A stretch of DNA of 64,000 nucleotides from Kandleria vitulina DSM 20405 (GCF_000702065.1 NZ_KL370857.1:59132-123131), one strand, 5' to 3'; positions 16,666-26,717 are shown, numbered from the stretch's first letter. Made by a program: numbers and translations. Notes: generated by a model not told the origin, from the letters alone.

Positions 16666-16680
16666 TTCTGTCTTTTATTT
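16647..16680. terminator. Bidirectional terminator between add and methyltransferase
   Basis: AAAAGGCAGAATC (16647-16659) pairs with GATTCTGTCTTTT (16664-16676) with one G-U. Confidence 0.8.
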
Positions 16681-17445
16681 TGAAAGAATATCTAAAACAT
16701 GACGAGAAAAACCTAATAGTTCTGGACGTTCACATGTAGAATAGTGATATTCCATAAAGTATGTAAAAGAGTCATCATCCATATGATTGATCTCTTTTTT
16801 CATATATTCCGCAAAGCCATCTTGCGCAATCATTTTCTTTCTTTTTAATTGTAAGGCATCTTTTAGATGATTGATATCTTCAATGCGAACATATGAATAA
16901 AGCTCATTGCCTTTTGGTAGTACATGATAATTCTGATCGACATGATGATGTTCTACAGACTGTTTAATAAAGCCATCTCTAAAGCCATGCTGGATGATCG
17001 CATATTCATTCATGCAATAGCTGATCATGATATGTCCACCATCTTTTAATACACGCTTAGCTTCACTTAAAGCCTGACATTTTTCTTCAAAGCTCATTAA
17101 GTGATACATTGGTCCAAAAAGAAGAACTAAATCAAAGGTGCTATCTTCAAATCGAGAAAGATCAATCGCATTTCCCTGATATGCTTTAAGATGAGGGGCC
17201 TTGGATTGAATTCTACGTAAATTATGTTTTACGAGCTCAACGGCAGTTACATCGTATCCTTCCTGATAAAGAGGTACGCTATAAGCGCCAGTTCCAGCAC
17301 CGATATCTAATATTTTTGTATCATCATTTAAATATTTGTGGATATAAGTCATGGCAGTAAGAAATTCTACCATGCCATGTCTTGTTGTTAATCGTTTGTC
17401 TTCATTGAATTTATTATAATACGCAGTAATTTTATCTATGTTCAT
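16675..17445 (-). CDS. Class I SAM-dependent methyltransferase
   Basis: A 256-residue Rossmann-fold methyltransferase. The SAM loop is I-L-D-I-G-A-G-T-G-A-Y (about residues 45-55). Motif II acidic residue V-E-L follows, then D-L-V-L-L-F-G-P-M-Y-H (about 105-115), where P-M-Y-H suggests an amine or small-molecule substrate rather than RNA. SD AGGAG. A second methyltransferase gene lies 59 bp upstream on the same strand. The substrate is unknown. Confidence 0.85.
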   Translation of the reverse strand: MNIDKITAYYNKFNEDKRLTTRHGMVEFLTAMTYIHKYLNDDTKILDIGAGTGAYSVPLYQEGYDVTAVELVKHNLRRIQSKAPHLKAYQGNAIDLSRFEDSTFDLVLLFGPMYHLMSFEEKCQALSEAKRVLKDGGHIMISYCMNEYAIIQHGFRDGFIKQSVEHHHVDQNYHVLPKGNELYSYVRIEDINHLKDALQLKRKKMIAQDGFAEYMKKEINHMDDDSFTYFMEYHYSTCERPELLGFSRHVLDILSK

Positions 17446-17504
17446 TCGTAATACTCCTACACATTCTTGAGTATCTTAACATAGCCGCAGGAAAAAAAGA
17501 ACGA

Positions 17505-18203
17505 TTAATGAGATTTTTTTCCATAGATGATAACTGAATCTTTTAATAGCCCCGGCAACATTAAATATCCTGGGACATCCTTGTAGTCATAGATGACATG
17601 AAGACCTAGCTCTTCAAATGAAGAAACATCTTCACAATGACCTTCAAAGGCAATATAGCCATTTTTCTTTAGGACACGTAATCCTTCTTTAATAATGTCA
17701 GTGCTATCTTTTTTAGAAGGGAAGAATGAGTAGACATAGTCAAAGGTTTCATCTTTAAATGGCAATGATGTCAATGGAGATGCAATTGCTTCTACACGTT
17801 TATTGACTTTGGCTTCTTTAAGATGAGAACGACATTCATCATTGATATCAACACTTTTAATAAGTGCACGCTTATTTTTTGCTAATAAGATGGACGTAAA
17901 ACCTTTCTTGCATCCTAAATCAAGAACAGTACATTTCTTATCTTTGATCGATAATCTTTTCATTAATGATCTTGCCTTATGATCAAGAATGCTGCCGTTT
18001 TTGTATTCTAGCTTACGGTTACAGAATCTAAGGAATAGGGTGAATCCAAGCATAAGCAAGAATAATGCAAAAAGAATGACAGCGAGAACTGTGTTATGAA
18101 TTGTTGCATCGTTTATATATTGTAAAAAGATAAAAGCAATTGTACTTAGATAGAGAATATTAAGAAACTTGTTTGAAAACCATCCTCCATATTTGTTTTC
18201 CAT
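17505..18203 (-). CDS. Membrane-anchored class I SAM methyltransferase
   Basis: A 232-residue protein. Two hydrophobic helices (about residues 12-28 and 36-56) precede a compact methyltransferase domain with the SAM loop V-L-D-L-G-C-K-K-G-F (about 93-102) and F-D-Y-V-Y-S-F-F-P-S (about 151-160). The second glycine-rich position is K-K rather than G-x-G, a departure from the consensus. SD GAGGTG. It probably modifies a membrane or lipid-associated substrate. Likely co-transcribed with the downstream methyltransferase. Confidence 0.78.
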   Translation of the reverse strand: MENKYGGWFSNKFLNILYLSTIAFIFLQYINDATIHNTVLAVILFALFLLMLGFTLFLRFCNRKLEYKNGSILDHKARSLMKRLSIKDKKCTVLDLGCKKGFTSILLAKNKRALIKSVDINDECRSHLKEAKVNKRVEAIASPLTSLPFKDETFDYVYSFFPSKKDSTDIIKEGLRVLKKNGYIAFEGHCEDVSSFEELGLHVIYDYKDVPGYLMLPGLLKDSVIIYGKKSH

Positions 18204-18332
18204 ATGATCACCTCGTTATTAGTATACCGAAAACAAAATGTTTTTGCTACTGGTTATACTTTCATAAAATATGGCATTATCATTGAATACATCTTGTGAT
18301 TCATTTATCATAAAAGAAAGGAGATAATGTTT

Positions 18333-20126
18333 ATGAGTAATAATGTATCAGACACAATTAAATATGTAGGAGTCAATGATCACTCTATTGACTTATTTGA
18401 AGGACAATATCATGTGCCCCATGGTATGTGCTATAACTCGTATGTCATTATAGATGAAAAGATTGCTGTAATGGATACAGTGGATATTCGCTTTGGTCAT
18501 GAATGGTTGGATCACATTTATAATGTGCTAGATGGAAGAAAACCTGATTATCTTATTATCCAGCATATGGAACCTGATCATTCAGCTAATATTGAGAATT
18601 TCTTGAATGTTTATCCTGATGTACAGGTAGTCGGCAATGTAAAGACCTTCACGATGATGGAACAGTTCTTTGGTGCAGGTTTTGCCAAAAACAGAGTTGT
18701 TGTTAAGAATATGGAAACTTTATCATTAGGAAGTCACGAATTGACATTCGTATTTGCGCCAATGGTTCATTGGCCAGAAGTCATGGTTACTTATGATGCA
18801 AAAGATAAGGTTTTATTCTCAGCTGATGGCTTTGGTAAATTTGGTGCATTGGATTATGAAGAAGACTGGGATGATGAAGCCCGTCGCTATTATATTGGTA
18901 TCGTTGGTAAATATGGTATGCAGGTGCAAGCATTGCTTAAGAAAGCTGCTACATTAGATATTGAAACGATTGCCCCATTGCATGGTCCAGTTTTAAAAGA
19001 ACATCTTGAGCACTATATTGGACTTTATGACAAATGGTCGAGCTATGATATTGAAAAAGATGGAATTCTTGTCGCTTATACAAGTGTATATGGACATACA
19101 AAACAGGCAGTGGAAACATTAGTCAATGATTTAAAAGAAAGAAAATGTCCGGATGTAAAAGTCTATGATCTTGCAAGAAGTGATATGTCAGAAGCTGTAG
19201 CTGACGCATTTAGCTACGGTAAGGTTGTATTAGCTACTACGACATATAATGCGGATATGTATCCATTTATGAGAGAGTTTATTGATCATTTAACAGAAAG
19301 AAACTTCCAGAATCGTACAGTGGCCATGATTGAAAATGGCTCATGGGCGCCTATGGCTGCGAAATGTATGACAAAAGAACTTGAAGGATGCAAGAAGCTT
19401 AATATTCTTTCACCCATTACAATCAAGTCCGCAATGCATGAAGAAGAAAGAGAAGCTATTTCTCAATTAGCCGATACACTTTGTATGGATTACGTAGAAA
19501 CAGCGCCAGATGCTCCACGTAAAAATGATATGACCGCATTATTTAGACTTGGTTATGGTTTATATGTCATTACTACCAATGATGGCAATAGAGACAATGG
19601 GTGTATTGTCAACACAGTAACACAGGTAGCTGAAAATCCTAATCGTTTAGCAGTATGTATCAATAAGAACAACTATACTGACCATATTGTTTCTAAGACA
19701 GGAAAACTGAATGTCAACTGTCTTTCAGAAGAAGCACCATTTAGTGTCTTTGAAAGATATGGCTTTAAATCAGGAAGAAGTGTGGATAAGTTTGAAGGTC
19801 TTTCAGTAAAAAGATCTGATAATGGTCTTGTGATCTTGCCACAATATATTAATGCGATTATGTCTCTTCATGTAGAATCAAGTGTAGATTTAGGTACACA
19901 TAATATGTACATCTGTACAATTGAAGAAGCGCGTGTTGTATCAAATGCCAACACAATGACTTATACATATTATCAGAATAATGTAAAACCTAAACCAGAA
20001 ACAGAAGGAAAGAAGGGTTGGGTCTGCACTGTATGCGGATATGTTTACGAAGGTGAAAACATCCCTGATGATTTCATTTGTCCATTATGTAAACATGGTG
20101 TCAGTGACTTTGAAAAGATCGAATAA
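18333..20126 (+). CDS. Multidomain flavodiiron protein (MBL-flavodoxin-flavin reductase-rubredoxin)
   Basis: A 597-residue soluble O2/NO reductase-type protein. An MBL diiron domain carries H-M-E-P-D-H (about residues 78-83), H-W-P-E and a distal H-G-P; a flavodoxin domain starts near V-A-Y-T-S-V-Y-G-H-T (about 255); a flavin-reductase-like domain spans about 395-540; and a C-terminal rubredoxin has C-T-V-C-G and C-P-L-C-K. All electron-transfer partners are therefore fused in one chain. It detoxifies O2 or NO in an anaerobe. The ATG at 18333 has AAGGAG at 9 nt; an ATG two codons earlier is too close. It leads a four-gene operon, with NagZ starting 2 bp after its stop. Confidence 0.93.
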   Translation: MSNNVSDTIKYVGVNDHSIDLFEGQYHVPHGMCYNSYVIIDEKIAVMDTVDIRFGHEWLDHIYNVLDGRKPDYLIIQHMEPDHSANIENFLNVYPDVQVVGNVKTFTMMEQFFGAGFAKNRVVVKNMETLSLGSHELTFVFAPMVHWPEVMVTYDAKDKVLFSADGFGKFGALDYEEDWDDEARRYYIGIVGKYGMQVQALLKKAATLDIETIAPLHGPVLKEHLEHYIGLYDKWSSYDIEKDGILVAYTSVYGHTKQAVETLVNDLKERKCPDVKVYDLARSDMSEAVADAFSYGKVVLATTTYNADMYPFMREFIDHLTERNFQNRTVAMIENGSWAPMAAKCMTKELEGCKKLNILSPITIKSAMHEEEREAISQLADTLCMDYVETAPDAPRKNDMTALFRLGYGLYVITTNDGNRDNGCIVNTVTQVAENPNRLAVCINKNNYTDHIVSKTGKLNVNCLSEEAPFSVFERYGFKSGRSVDKFEGLSVKRSDNGLVILPQYINAIMSLHVESSVDLGTHNMYICTIEEARVVSNANTMTYTYYQNNVKPKPETEGKKGWVCTVCGYVYEGENIPDDFICPLCKHGVSDFEKIE

Positions 20127-20128
20127 CT

Positions 20129-22084
20129 ATGAAGAAAAATATATACATATTGATGTGTTTTTTCTCCTTATTAGCAGTCAATATTGTACCTGTCAATGCC
20201 TCCCTCAATGTGGAGGCATTGATGGCGAAAATGACGCTAAGAGAAAAAATCTCTCAGCTGATTATGATGGATTTTCGTACATGGGATAACCAGAACTTTA
20301 CGACAATGAATGAGTCCGTAAAAAAATTAATTGAAAACAATGATTTTGGTGGCATCATTCTTTTTAAAGAAAATCTAGCAACAACTTCACAAATATACAA
20401 ATTAACTAATGATATGCAATCAGCTGCGAAAAAAAGTAAAAACAAGATACCGCTCTTTATTGGAACGGACCAGGAAGGTGGTATCGTTCACCGTATTGGC
20501 AGTGGATGTGCAATGCCCGGCAATATGGCACTAGGAGCTACTCATAGTGAAAAGTATGCAAAGAAAGCTGGAGAGCTTATCAGTGAAGAATTAGAAGCAC
20601 TTGGCATCAATACAAACTTTGCACCATGCGTGGATGTGAACACTAATCCTAATAATCCTGTTATTGGATTACGAAGCTTTTCTGATCATCCTGAACTTGT
20701 CACAAAGCTTGGCGAAAAGATGATTGAGGGAATGCATAAGAATAATGTTTTAACCGCAATCAAGCATTATCCTGGTCATGGGGATACAGATACTGATTCT
20801 CATACAGGGTTGCCCGTTGTCAATAAAAGCAAGGAGACATTGATGAAAAGTGATTTTCTTCCTTTTAAGAATCTTTCTTCAAAGACCGATATGATCATGA
20901 GTGCGCATATTACTTATCCACTTGTTGATGGGAGAAAGATTCAATCTAAAAAAGGCAGCATCTATTATCCTGCTACATTATCTTCAAAGATGATCAAGAT
21001 CTTAAGAGATGAATTCAAATACAAGGGTGTCATTGTTACAGATGCCTTAAACATGGGGGCAATCACTGATCATTTTTCACCAACAGAGGCAGCGACACAT
21101 GCCTTGAACGCTGGTGTAGATTTATTATTGATGCCCGTAATCGTTCATGGTGATCAGGATATATCTGCCATTACAAGTTTATTGGATAATCTTGAAAAAG
21201 CAGTAAAAAAAGGAACAATCTCATCTAAAAGAATAGATGAAGCAGTAAAGAGAGTATTAACTTTAAAGAAGAAAAGAAATATCTTAGGTAAAAAGAATTC
21301 AAAAGATCCTACTAAGATTGTTGGAAGTGCTGCTCATCATCAATTAGAAGCAGAGATTGCCAATAGTGCCGTCACTGTTATTAAGAATAAGAAAGATGTA
21401 CTGCCATTGACACACTGCAAGAAAATGCTTGTAGCACTCCCTTATAAAAATGAAAAGCCAGCAGTAGAGCTGGCCATAAGAAGATTGAAGCATGCTGATC
21501 TTCAAGTTGATTACATGCTTTATGGAGAAGATACAAGTGAAAAAGAAATCAGAAAGAAAGTAGGCTACTATGATAGTGTGCTATGCATTTCTGAAATCAT
21601 TAATACGAAACATCTGAAGTCTTCTCACTATATGACAAGAGTACCTACACAGATGATGCAGGCAACAGCTTCTCAAAAGAAGACCGGGATTATCATGAGC
21701 ATTGCCAATCCTAATGATGTAGCGCACTACAATGATGCAGATGCGATCATTGCGGTCTATGGCAATACGGGAATGGATCCTACTGAAAGTCTAATGCCTG
21801 AAAAAGCTTATGGTCCAAATATTGTATCAGGTGTGGAGACATTGTTTACTTATCAAGAAAAACTAGGAAGATTACCTGTTAATATTTATCGTTATGATGA
21901 AAACAAAGAAGCTTTTACAAATCAGATTGTCTATAAGAGAGGATATGGTCTCTCTTATAAAAAAGAAAAAGTGACTAAAAATAATCCTAAAAGACCTGTT
22001 ATACTGTTTATCTTAATGGGAATAGCTGGTTTATTATTAATGGGAATATCCCTAATTATAAAAAGGAGAATCAAATGCCAATAA
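20129..22084 (+). CDS. GH3 beta-N-acetylhexosaminidase, exported and C-terminally anchored
   Basis: A 651-residue protein. An N-terminal signal segment (residues about 4-25) is followed by a GH3 catalytic barrel containing K-H-Y-P-G-H-G-D-T (the NagZ His/Asp dyad region) and V-T-D-A-L-N-M (nucleophile Asp). A second alpha/beta domain (about 400-600) and a final membrane helix (about 625-645) followed by R-R-I-K complete it. It should cleave N-acetylglucosamine from muropeptides outside the cell while tethered. No SD is visible; the gene starts 2 bp after the flavodiiron stop, so translation is likely coupled. It overlaps the next gene by 10 bp. Confidence 0.9.
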   Translation: MKKNIYILMCFFSLLAVNIVPVNASLNVEALMAKMTLREKISQLIMMDFRTWDNQNFTTMNESVKKLIENNDFGGIILFKENLATTSQIYKLTNDMQSAAKKSKNKIPLFIGTDQEGGIVHRIGSGCAMPGNMALGATHSEKYAKKAGELISEELEALGINTNFAPCVDVNTNPNNPVIGLRSFSDHPELVTKLGEKMIEGMHKNNVLTAIKHYPGHGDTDTDSHTGLPVVNKSKETLMKSDFLPFKNLSSKTDMIMSAHITYPLVDGRKIQSKKGSIYYPATLSSKMIKILRDEFKYKGVIVTDALNMGAITDHFSPTEAATHALNAGVDLLLMPVIVHGDQDISAITSLLDNLEKAVKKGTISSKRIDEAVKRVLTLKKKRNILGKKNSKDPTKIVGSAAHHQLEAEIANSAVTVIKNKKDVLPLTHCKKMLVALPYKNEKPAVELAIRRLKHADLQVDYMLYGEDTSEKEIRKKVGYYDSVLCISEIINTKHLKSSHYMTRVPTQMMQATASQKKTGIIMSIANPNDVAHYNDADAIIAVYGNTGMDPTESLMPEKAYGPNIVSGVETLFTYQEKLGRLPVNIYRYDENKEAFTNQIVYKRGYGLSYKKEKVTKNNPKRPVILFILMGIAGLLLMGISLIIKRRIKCQ

Positions 22085-22338
22085 TTGATGATTTAAAAGC
22101 ATTTGCCTCACAGGCAATGGATGAAATAGAAGACGCTGTTGAAGAAACAAAAATCAAGTCTCAGGCTAAAAGTATTTCCAAGGAAATAATGCGTAATTAC
22201 GCAATAATTGGCAAATACTATTATGAAGCATTCAAGAATGGAGAAACAATTCCTGAAGAGCTGATCAATACCTTTAGAGCCATTGATGAAGAACAGGAAG
22301 AACTCAAGAAAATAGAGGAGAAACTTAAACAGTTCTAG
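22075..22338 (+). CDS. Small helical protein of unknown function
   Basis: An 87-residue, highly charged helical protein with no signal or membrane segment. Residues 60-87 look like a short coiled coil rich in E and K. I do not recognise it. AAGGAG inside the end of the GH3 gene serves it, overlapping that gene by 10 bp; the next gene starts 1 bp after its stop. Tight coupling suggests it works with the hexosaminidase or the phospholipase-like protein. Confidence 0.75.
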   Translation: MPIIDDLKAFASQAMDEIEDAVEETKIKSQAKSISKEIMRNYAIIGKYYYEAFKNGETIPEELINTFRAIDEEQEELKKIEEKLKQF

Positions 22339-22339
22339 T

Positions 22340-23098
22340 ATGCCAGCAAGCTATACACATCAATGTTTTGGAGATGATGTGCTTCCACATCTCTCTACAA
22401 TGTTACAGGATCTAATCAAGTCCCATAAAGATTATTATGATCTAGGATTACAGGGACCTGATCTCTTCTTTTATTTTCATCCTACAAGACAGTCTATGGT
22501 AAAAGAATACGGATTGAAGCTTCATCAAGAAAGTGCTCATCCTTTCTTTGAAGAAAGGATAGCTTACTTGCATATGAATCAAGATGAAAGAGCTATTGCC
22601 TACATGTTAGGATTTATTAATCATTATTTATTGGATAGTGCCTTACATCCGCTCATCAATAAGACTGGCAGACATTTTGCTTGTGAAAGAGATCTTGATC
22701 ATTTCTTTATTGAAGAAAGACAACCAAAAAATCCCAGTGTGGCAGATCGCTTTTCAAAAGGGGAGACATTATGTAAAATCCTTGGGACATTAATGCATAT
22801 GGAACCTATCTTAATAAGAAAGTCTATTTCTTCATTTCAGTTCTATGGTGCGCTTCTTTACAATAAACATAAGCCAATCTTGCTTTTTTGCAGGAGTGTT
22901 CTTAGTGCTATGCGTCTTCAAAATGCGGATATGGTCATGATTGGAAATCATGACATTGATCTATCCCAAATTAAAGAAGGCTATTGTGCCTGTATTGAAG
23001 AAGCAAGTGTTCAATTAGAAAATGTCTACTATGCTATTACACATGGAACAGAGCTTTCTTCACGCTTTATCCCAAACTATTATGGAGAGAAAACCTAA
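22340..23098 (+). CDS. Zinc-dependent phospholipase C-like protein
   Basis: A 252-residue protein of the all-alpha zinc-dependent phospholipase C family. Predicted metal ligands include the N-terminal H (T-H-Q-C-F-G), G-P-D (L-Q-G-P-D-L), H-x-x-x-D in N-H-Y-L-L-D-S-A-L-H-P (about residues 94-104), and H with E/D near 115-125. No signal peptide is visible, so it may be cytoplasmic rather than secreted like clostridial alpha-toxin. Last gene of the flavodiiron operon. The biological substrate is unknown. Confidence 0.8.
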   Translation: MPASYTHQCFGDDVLPHLSTMLQDLIKSHKDYYDLGLQGPDLFFYFHPTRQSMVKEYGLKLHQESAHPFFEERIAYLHMNQDERAIAYMLGFINHYLLDSALHPLINKTGRHFACERDLDHFFIEERQPKNPSVADRFSKGETLCKILGTLMHMEPILIRKSISSFQFYGALLYNKHKPILLFCRSVLSAMRLQNADMVMIGNHDIDLSQIKEGYCACIEEASVQLENVYYAITHGTELSSRFIPNYYGEKT

Positions 23099-23113
23099 GG
23101 TTTTCTCTTTTTT
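23086..23113 (+). terminator. Terminator of the flavodiiron-nagZ operon
   Basis: AGAGAAAACCT / AGGTTTTCTCT followed by T6, overlapping the stop codon. Confidence 0.82.
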
Positions 23114-23202
23114 GTCATATTGAAGTGAAATATATATAAAATCAAAAATCATTGATAAATAGGAATAAAATTAGTGATAGAATGAAAGAAGGAGTGATGC
23201 GT

Positions 23203-25509
23203 ATGTTTAGTGAAGAAGCGACAATCTATTTCATTGATTTTAAGAAAGATACCTATCGTTTAATCCATGCAGATGATACGAAATTCTTGAATTACTATAA
23301 AAAAGAAGGAAGCTTTAAAGAAATCATCGAAGAAGAATATCAGCGATTAGTAGAACAGTTTCACAATGAAGATTATCAATGTATATTTCATATACAAGAA
23401 GAACTTAAAAAGAATAAGACATTCACAGTACGTTTTCCTGTAGAAGGAAAAATGTGGAAAGACATTGTCTTTGTAAGAAATGATGATGAAGCTTCCCAGG
23501 CTTTTATGTATTTTATCAAGAAAGCCAAAAAAGATGATGTTATCCAAAAAGCAATGGATGATCTTAAACAAGAAAGCGAAAGAAGAAGTCTTTATTATGA
23601 AGCTATCAGACAAGCATCAGTAGCTATGGTAGAGATAGATGTTACAACCGACACTATTGTCGAATTTGACTATGATTATAATTTAAGCGAAAAGCAAATT
23701 CATATTCTTAAGGCAAGTGAGCTTATAGAAAAGTGGGCAAGTCTTTATGTAGAAGATACTCCTGATGCATTTCGTCACTATTTAAGCAGAGAATATATTG
23801 AAAGACAGTATGAAAAAGGATGTCTGACAACACACTTTATTTATCACTCAAAGAGTTCACGCTATATAAGACTCTTTAGTGTTTATGCTAAAAACAGTGA
23901 AGGACATATTATCGCCTTAATTCTTGCAAGAGACCATACTGCCATTAAACAAAGAAAAGAAAGAGATAGCTATTACACTAATCTTATTAAAGGGTTAGCT
24001 ATTGATTATGAAAATATCTTCTTTATTGATGAAAAAAACAAAACGCATATTTATAGAATGACATCAAAATTAAAAGAAGAACTCAAAGATCATCTGCATT
24101 CTGCAGATATATTGGATATATTTGCGGATAAGTATGTCTATAAGGAAGACTTAGATAATTTCAAGACTGTTGTGGATAAGAACAATATCTTGAAGCTGAT
24201 GAAAACTGAAGGAGAAGTCATTCGTTTTCAGTTTAGAGTCACACTTCATAATCAGTTGACATACTATGAAGTCAAGATCATCAATGTTGGCACAAATGAA
24301 AGTCCAATCCTTGTATTTGGCTTTACCAACGTTGATAAGGAAACAAAAGATCGTCTCTATCGACAGGAGTTTCTTAAAAATGCTGTTATCCAAATGCAAA
24401 AAGCCAACAAAGCCAAGGATGTCTTCTTATCCAATATGTCCCATGATTTACGTACACCAATGAACGCTATTGTAGGTTATGCGGATATTGCGATTAATCA
24501 TCTTCAACAAGAAGAAATTGTAGAAAAGAGTCTTAATCAGATAATAAAGAACTCTAATCATCTTCTTTCATTGATAAATGATCTTCTCAATGTGACCAGA
24601 ATAGAGAGTGGCGGTTATCAGATTGATGTGCATTCCTATAATCTAGTTGATGAACTAAGTGATCTAAAAGATATGATCATGGTAGAAATGAATAAGAAAG
24701 ATATGCATTTTGAAACATCATTTGAGAAAATAACACACCCATATGTTGAATGTGACTTCATAATAATAAGACAGGTCTTCCAGAATATATTGGAGAATGC
24801 GATAAAATATACACCAAAAGGAGGACATATCTTCTTTGAAGTCAAACCGCTCCATCATGTAGAAAGCGGGTATGAAACATTTGAATGTCGCATTAAAGAT
24901 GATGGGATTGGTATAGAACAATCTTTCTTAAAGCATATCTATGAACCATTTATGAGAAGTGAAACCTCTTCTACAAGCAATATTCCAGGAACGGGTCTAG
25001 GAATGACAATTGCTAAAAGTCTTGTCACCCTTCTTGGCGGCAGCATTCATATAGAAAGTGAACCTGGAATAGGTACGGAAGTCATCTTATGCTTTGAAAT
25101 GAAGCTTTCTCATAAAGAAGAAGAGAAAGAGTCTGTCACATCTCATAGAGATGTGACAGGCTTATCTGTTCTTCTTGTAGAAGACAATAAAATGAACAGT
25201 GATATTGCTAAAATGATACTTGATGAAAAAGGTATTCATGTAGAAGTCGCATTCAATGGAAAAGAAGCTTTATCAATGTTTAAAGAACATCACTATGATC
25301 TCATTCTTATGGATCTTAAGATGCCATTTATGAATGGATACGAATGTGCTAAAGAAATAAGAAAAGAATCAGATGTTCCTATTGTCGCTGTCAGTGCCAA
25401 TGCTTTTGAAGAAGATAAGCAGAAAGCATTCATGTGCGGTATGAATGATTACATAACCAAGCCATATCAGATTGATGAATTAATTAAAGTCATACAAAAA
25501 AACACCTAA
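23203..25509 (+). CDS. Hybrid sensor histidine kinase/response regulator (cytoplasmic)
   Basis: A 768-residue protein with no membrane helix. Three PAS-like sensor segments (about residues 1-390) are followed by HisKA with the phospho-acceptor in S-H-D-L-R-T-P (about 430), HATPase boxes I-L-E-N-A-I-K-Y-T, D-D-G-I-G-I and G-T-G-L-G-M, then a REC domain with the acceptor Asp in L-I-L-M-D-L-K-M-P. The start at 23203 has GGAG at 8 nt, better than the longer frame from 23152. It has no Hpt or output partner nearby, so the phosphate target must be encoded elsewhere. Confidence 0.9.
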   Translation: MFSEEATIYFIDFKKDTYRLIHADDTKFLNYYKKEGSFKEIIEEEYQRLVEQFHNEDYQCIFHIQEELKKNKTFTVRFPVEGKMWKDIVFVRNDDEASQAFMYFIKKAKKDDVIQKAMDDLKQESERRSLYYEAIRQASVAMVEIDVTTDTIVEFDYDYNLSEKQIHILKASELIEKWASLYVEDTPDAFRHYLSREYIERQYEKGCLTTHFIYHSKSSRYIRLFSVYAKNSEGHIIALILARDHTAIKQRKERDSYYTNLIKGLAIDYENIFFIDEKNKTHIYRMTSKLKEELKDHLHSADILDIFADKYVYKEDLDNFKTVVDKNNILKLMKTEGEVIRFQFRVTLHNQLTYYEVKIINVGTNESPILVFGFTNVDKETKDRLYRQEFLKNAVIQMQKANKAKDVFLSNMSHDLRTPMNAIVGYADIAINHLQQEEIVEKSLNQIIKNSNHLLSLINDLLNVTRIESGGYQIDVHSYNLVDELSDLKDMIMVEMNKKDMHFETSFEKITHPYVECDFIIIRQVFQNILENAIKYTPKGGHIFFEVKPLHHVESGYETFECRIKDDGIGIEQSFLKHIYEPFMRSETSSTSNIPGTGLGMTIAKSLVTLLGGSIHIESEPGIGTEVILCFEMKLSHKEEEKESVTSHRDVTGLSVLLVEDNKMNSDIAKMILDEKGIHVEVAFNGKEALSMFKEHHYDLILMDLKMPFMNGYECAKEIRKESDVPIVAVSANAFEEDKQKAFMCGMNDYITKPYQIDELIKVIQKNT

Positions 25510-25528
25510 AAGTTAGGTGTTCTTTTTT
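25493..25528. terminator. Bidirectional terminator
   Basis: AACACCTAA (25501-25509) / TTAGGTGTT (25513-25521) with A and T runs on either side, between the convergent kinase and AI-2E-type permease genes. Confidence 0.82.
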
Positions 25529-26646
25529 GTACGCTTTTCAAGCTTCTTCCAGATAACATCACGATAGAAATAATCAGCAATCGCTGCAAAAGGAATAGCT
25601 AATAAGATTCCCCATACACCAAACATACGCCCACCGACGATGATGGTAATAAGAATCCAGATAGAGGAAACACCGAAGGAGTTTCCAAATAATTTTGGTT
25701 TAAGAATATATCCATCAATAGTCTGCAATACTAAAGTGAACAAGATAAACCAGAGAGCCTGCCATGGATTGACAAGCAGAAGAATAAAGGCCCCAATAAG
25801 ACCACCGACAATTGGTCCAAAAGTTGGTGCCAGATTGGTAATACCAACAACTACTGAAATAAGAATATTATAAGGCATATCCATAATCAGGAAGAAGAAA
25901 AAGTTAGCAAACCCAACGATGATACCATCAATGATATCAAAGACCATATATCTAACTAAGATACGGTTGCATCTTCTCCAGAAACCAGTAATATTCTTAT
26001 ACTTCTCAGGACTTAAGATAGCTTTAGAAAACTCTCTTACTCCTGATTGCAATGGTGTAGCATCCAATAAGAAATAGATAGCTAAAATAATGGAAATAAG
26101 AATATTGAATAATCCTGATCCAATATTGAAAGATGTGCTGATAATGCTTTTCATATTAGCAGAAATCAATTTCGACAACAGTTCTAGGAACTGATTTCCA
26201 GCATGAGCCAATGATGAAATATCAATATTGCTAGAAGCTAAAGAAGTAGTTAAAGAAGAAATGATGGCCTGAAGACTCTTCGCATAAGTGTTGAAGTTCA
26301 TAACTAAACCTAAAACACTCTTAATAAGCTGAGGAATCAGCGCTATCATCAAGATGGAAATGCAGATGATCACAATGATCGCTGCAAGAAGAACCGAAAG
26401 ATTTCTTCTTTTCTTCTTATTTTCAATATTCACTAAAACCTTCTCCTCAAAAAACTCTACAAAAGGATGAAGGACATAAGCAATAATTAATCCATAAAAA
26501 ACAGGGGAAATAAATTTAAAGATAGCCTTCAAGATATTCAATATCCCTGGCAGATTGGATAAAATATAATATAAAAGGACGGCCGAACAAGTTGCGATGG
26601 AATAGTAGATCCAAGGCTTATTGAGCCACTCTTTTTTAAGTTTCAC
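25513..26646 (-). CDS. AI-2E family transporter
   Basis: A 377-residue membrane protein with seven or eight helices and the long central extracytoplasmic segment typical of the AI-2 exporter family (PF01594). The conserved late region G-I-T-N-L-A-P-T-F-G-P-I-V-G and the C-terminal W-G-I-L-L-A-I-P are visible. I place the start at GTG 26646 (V-K-L-K-K-E-W) because GGAGG lies 8 nt upstream; the ATG at 26661 lies on top of that ribosome site. The family also includes Na+/H+ antiporters, so the substrate is open. Confidence 0.85.
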   Translation of the reverse strand: MKLKKEWLNKPWIYYSIATCSAVLLYYILSNLPGILNILKAIFKFISPVFYGLIIAYVLHPFVEFFEEKVLVNIENKKKRRNLSVLLAAIIVIICISILMIALIPQLIKSVLGLVMNFNTYAKSLQAIISSLTTSLASSNIDISSLAHAGNQFLELLSKLISANMKSIISTSFNIGSGLFNILISIILAIYFLLDATPLQSGVREFSKAILSPEKYKNITGFWRRCNRILVRYMVFDIIDGIIVGFANFFFFLIMDMPYNILISVVVGITNLAPTFGPIVGGLIGAFILLLVNPWQALWFILFTLVLQTIDGYILKPKLFGNSFGVSSIWILITIIVGGRMFGVWGILLAIPFAAIADYFYRDVIWKKLEKRTKKNT

Positions 26647-26717
26647 ATTTGACACCTCCATGGCACCATTATATCATAATGATACAAAATTCCTATAGTA
26701 ATAGAGAAGGAGATAAT

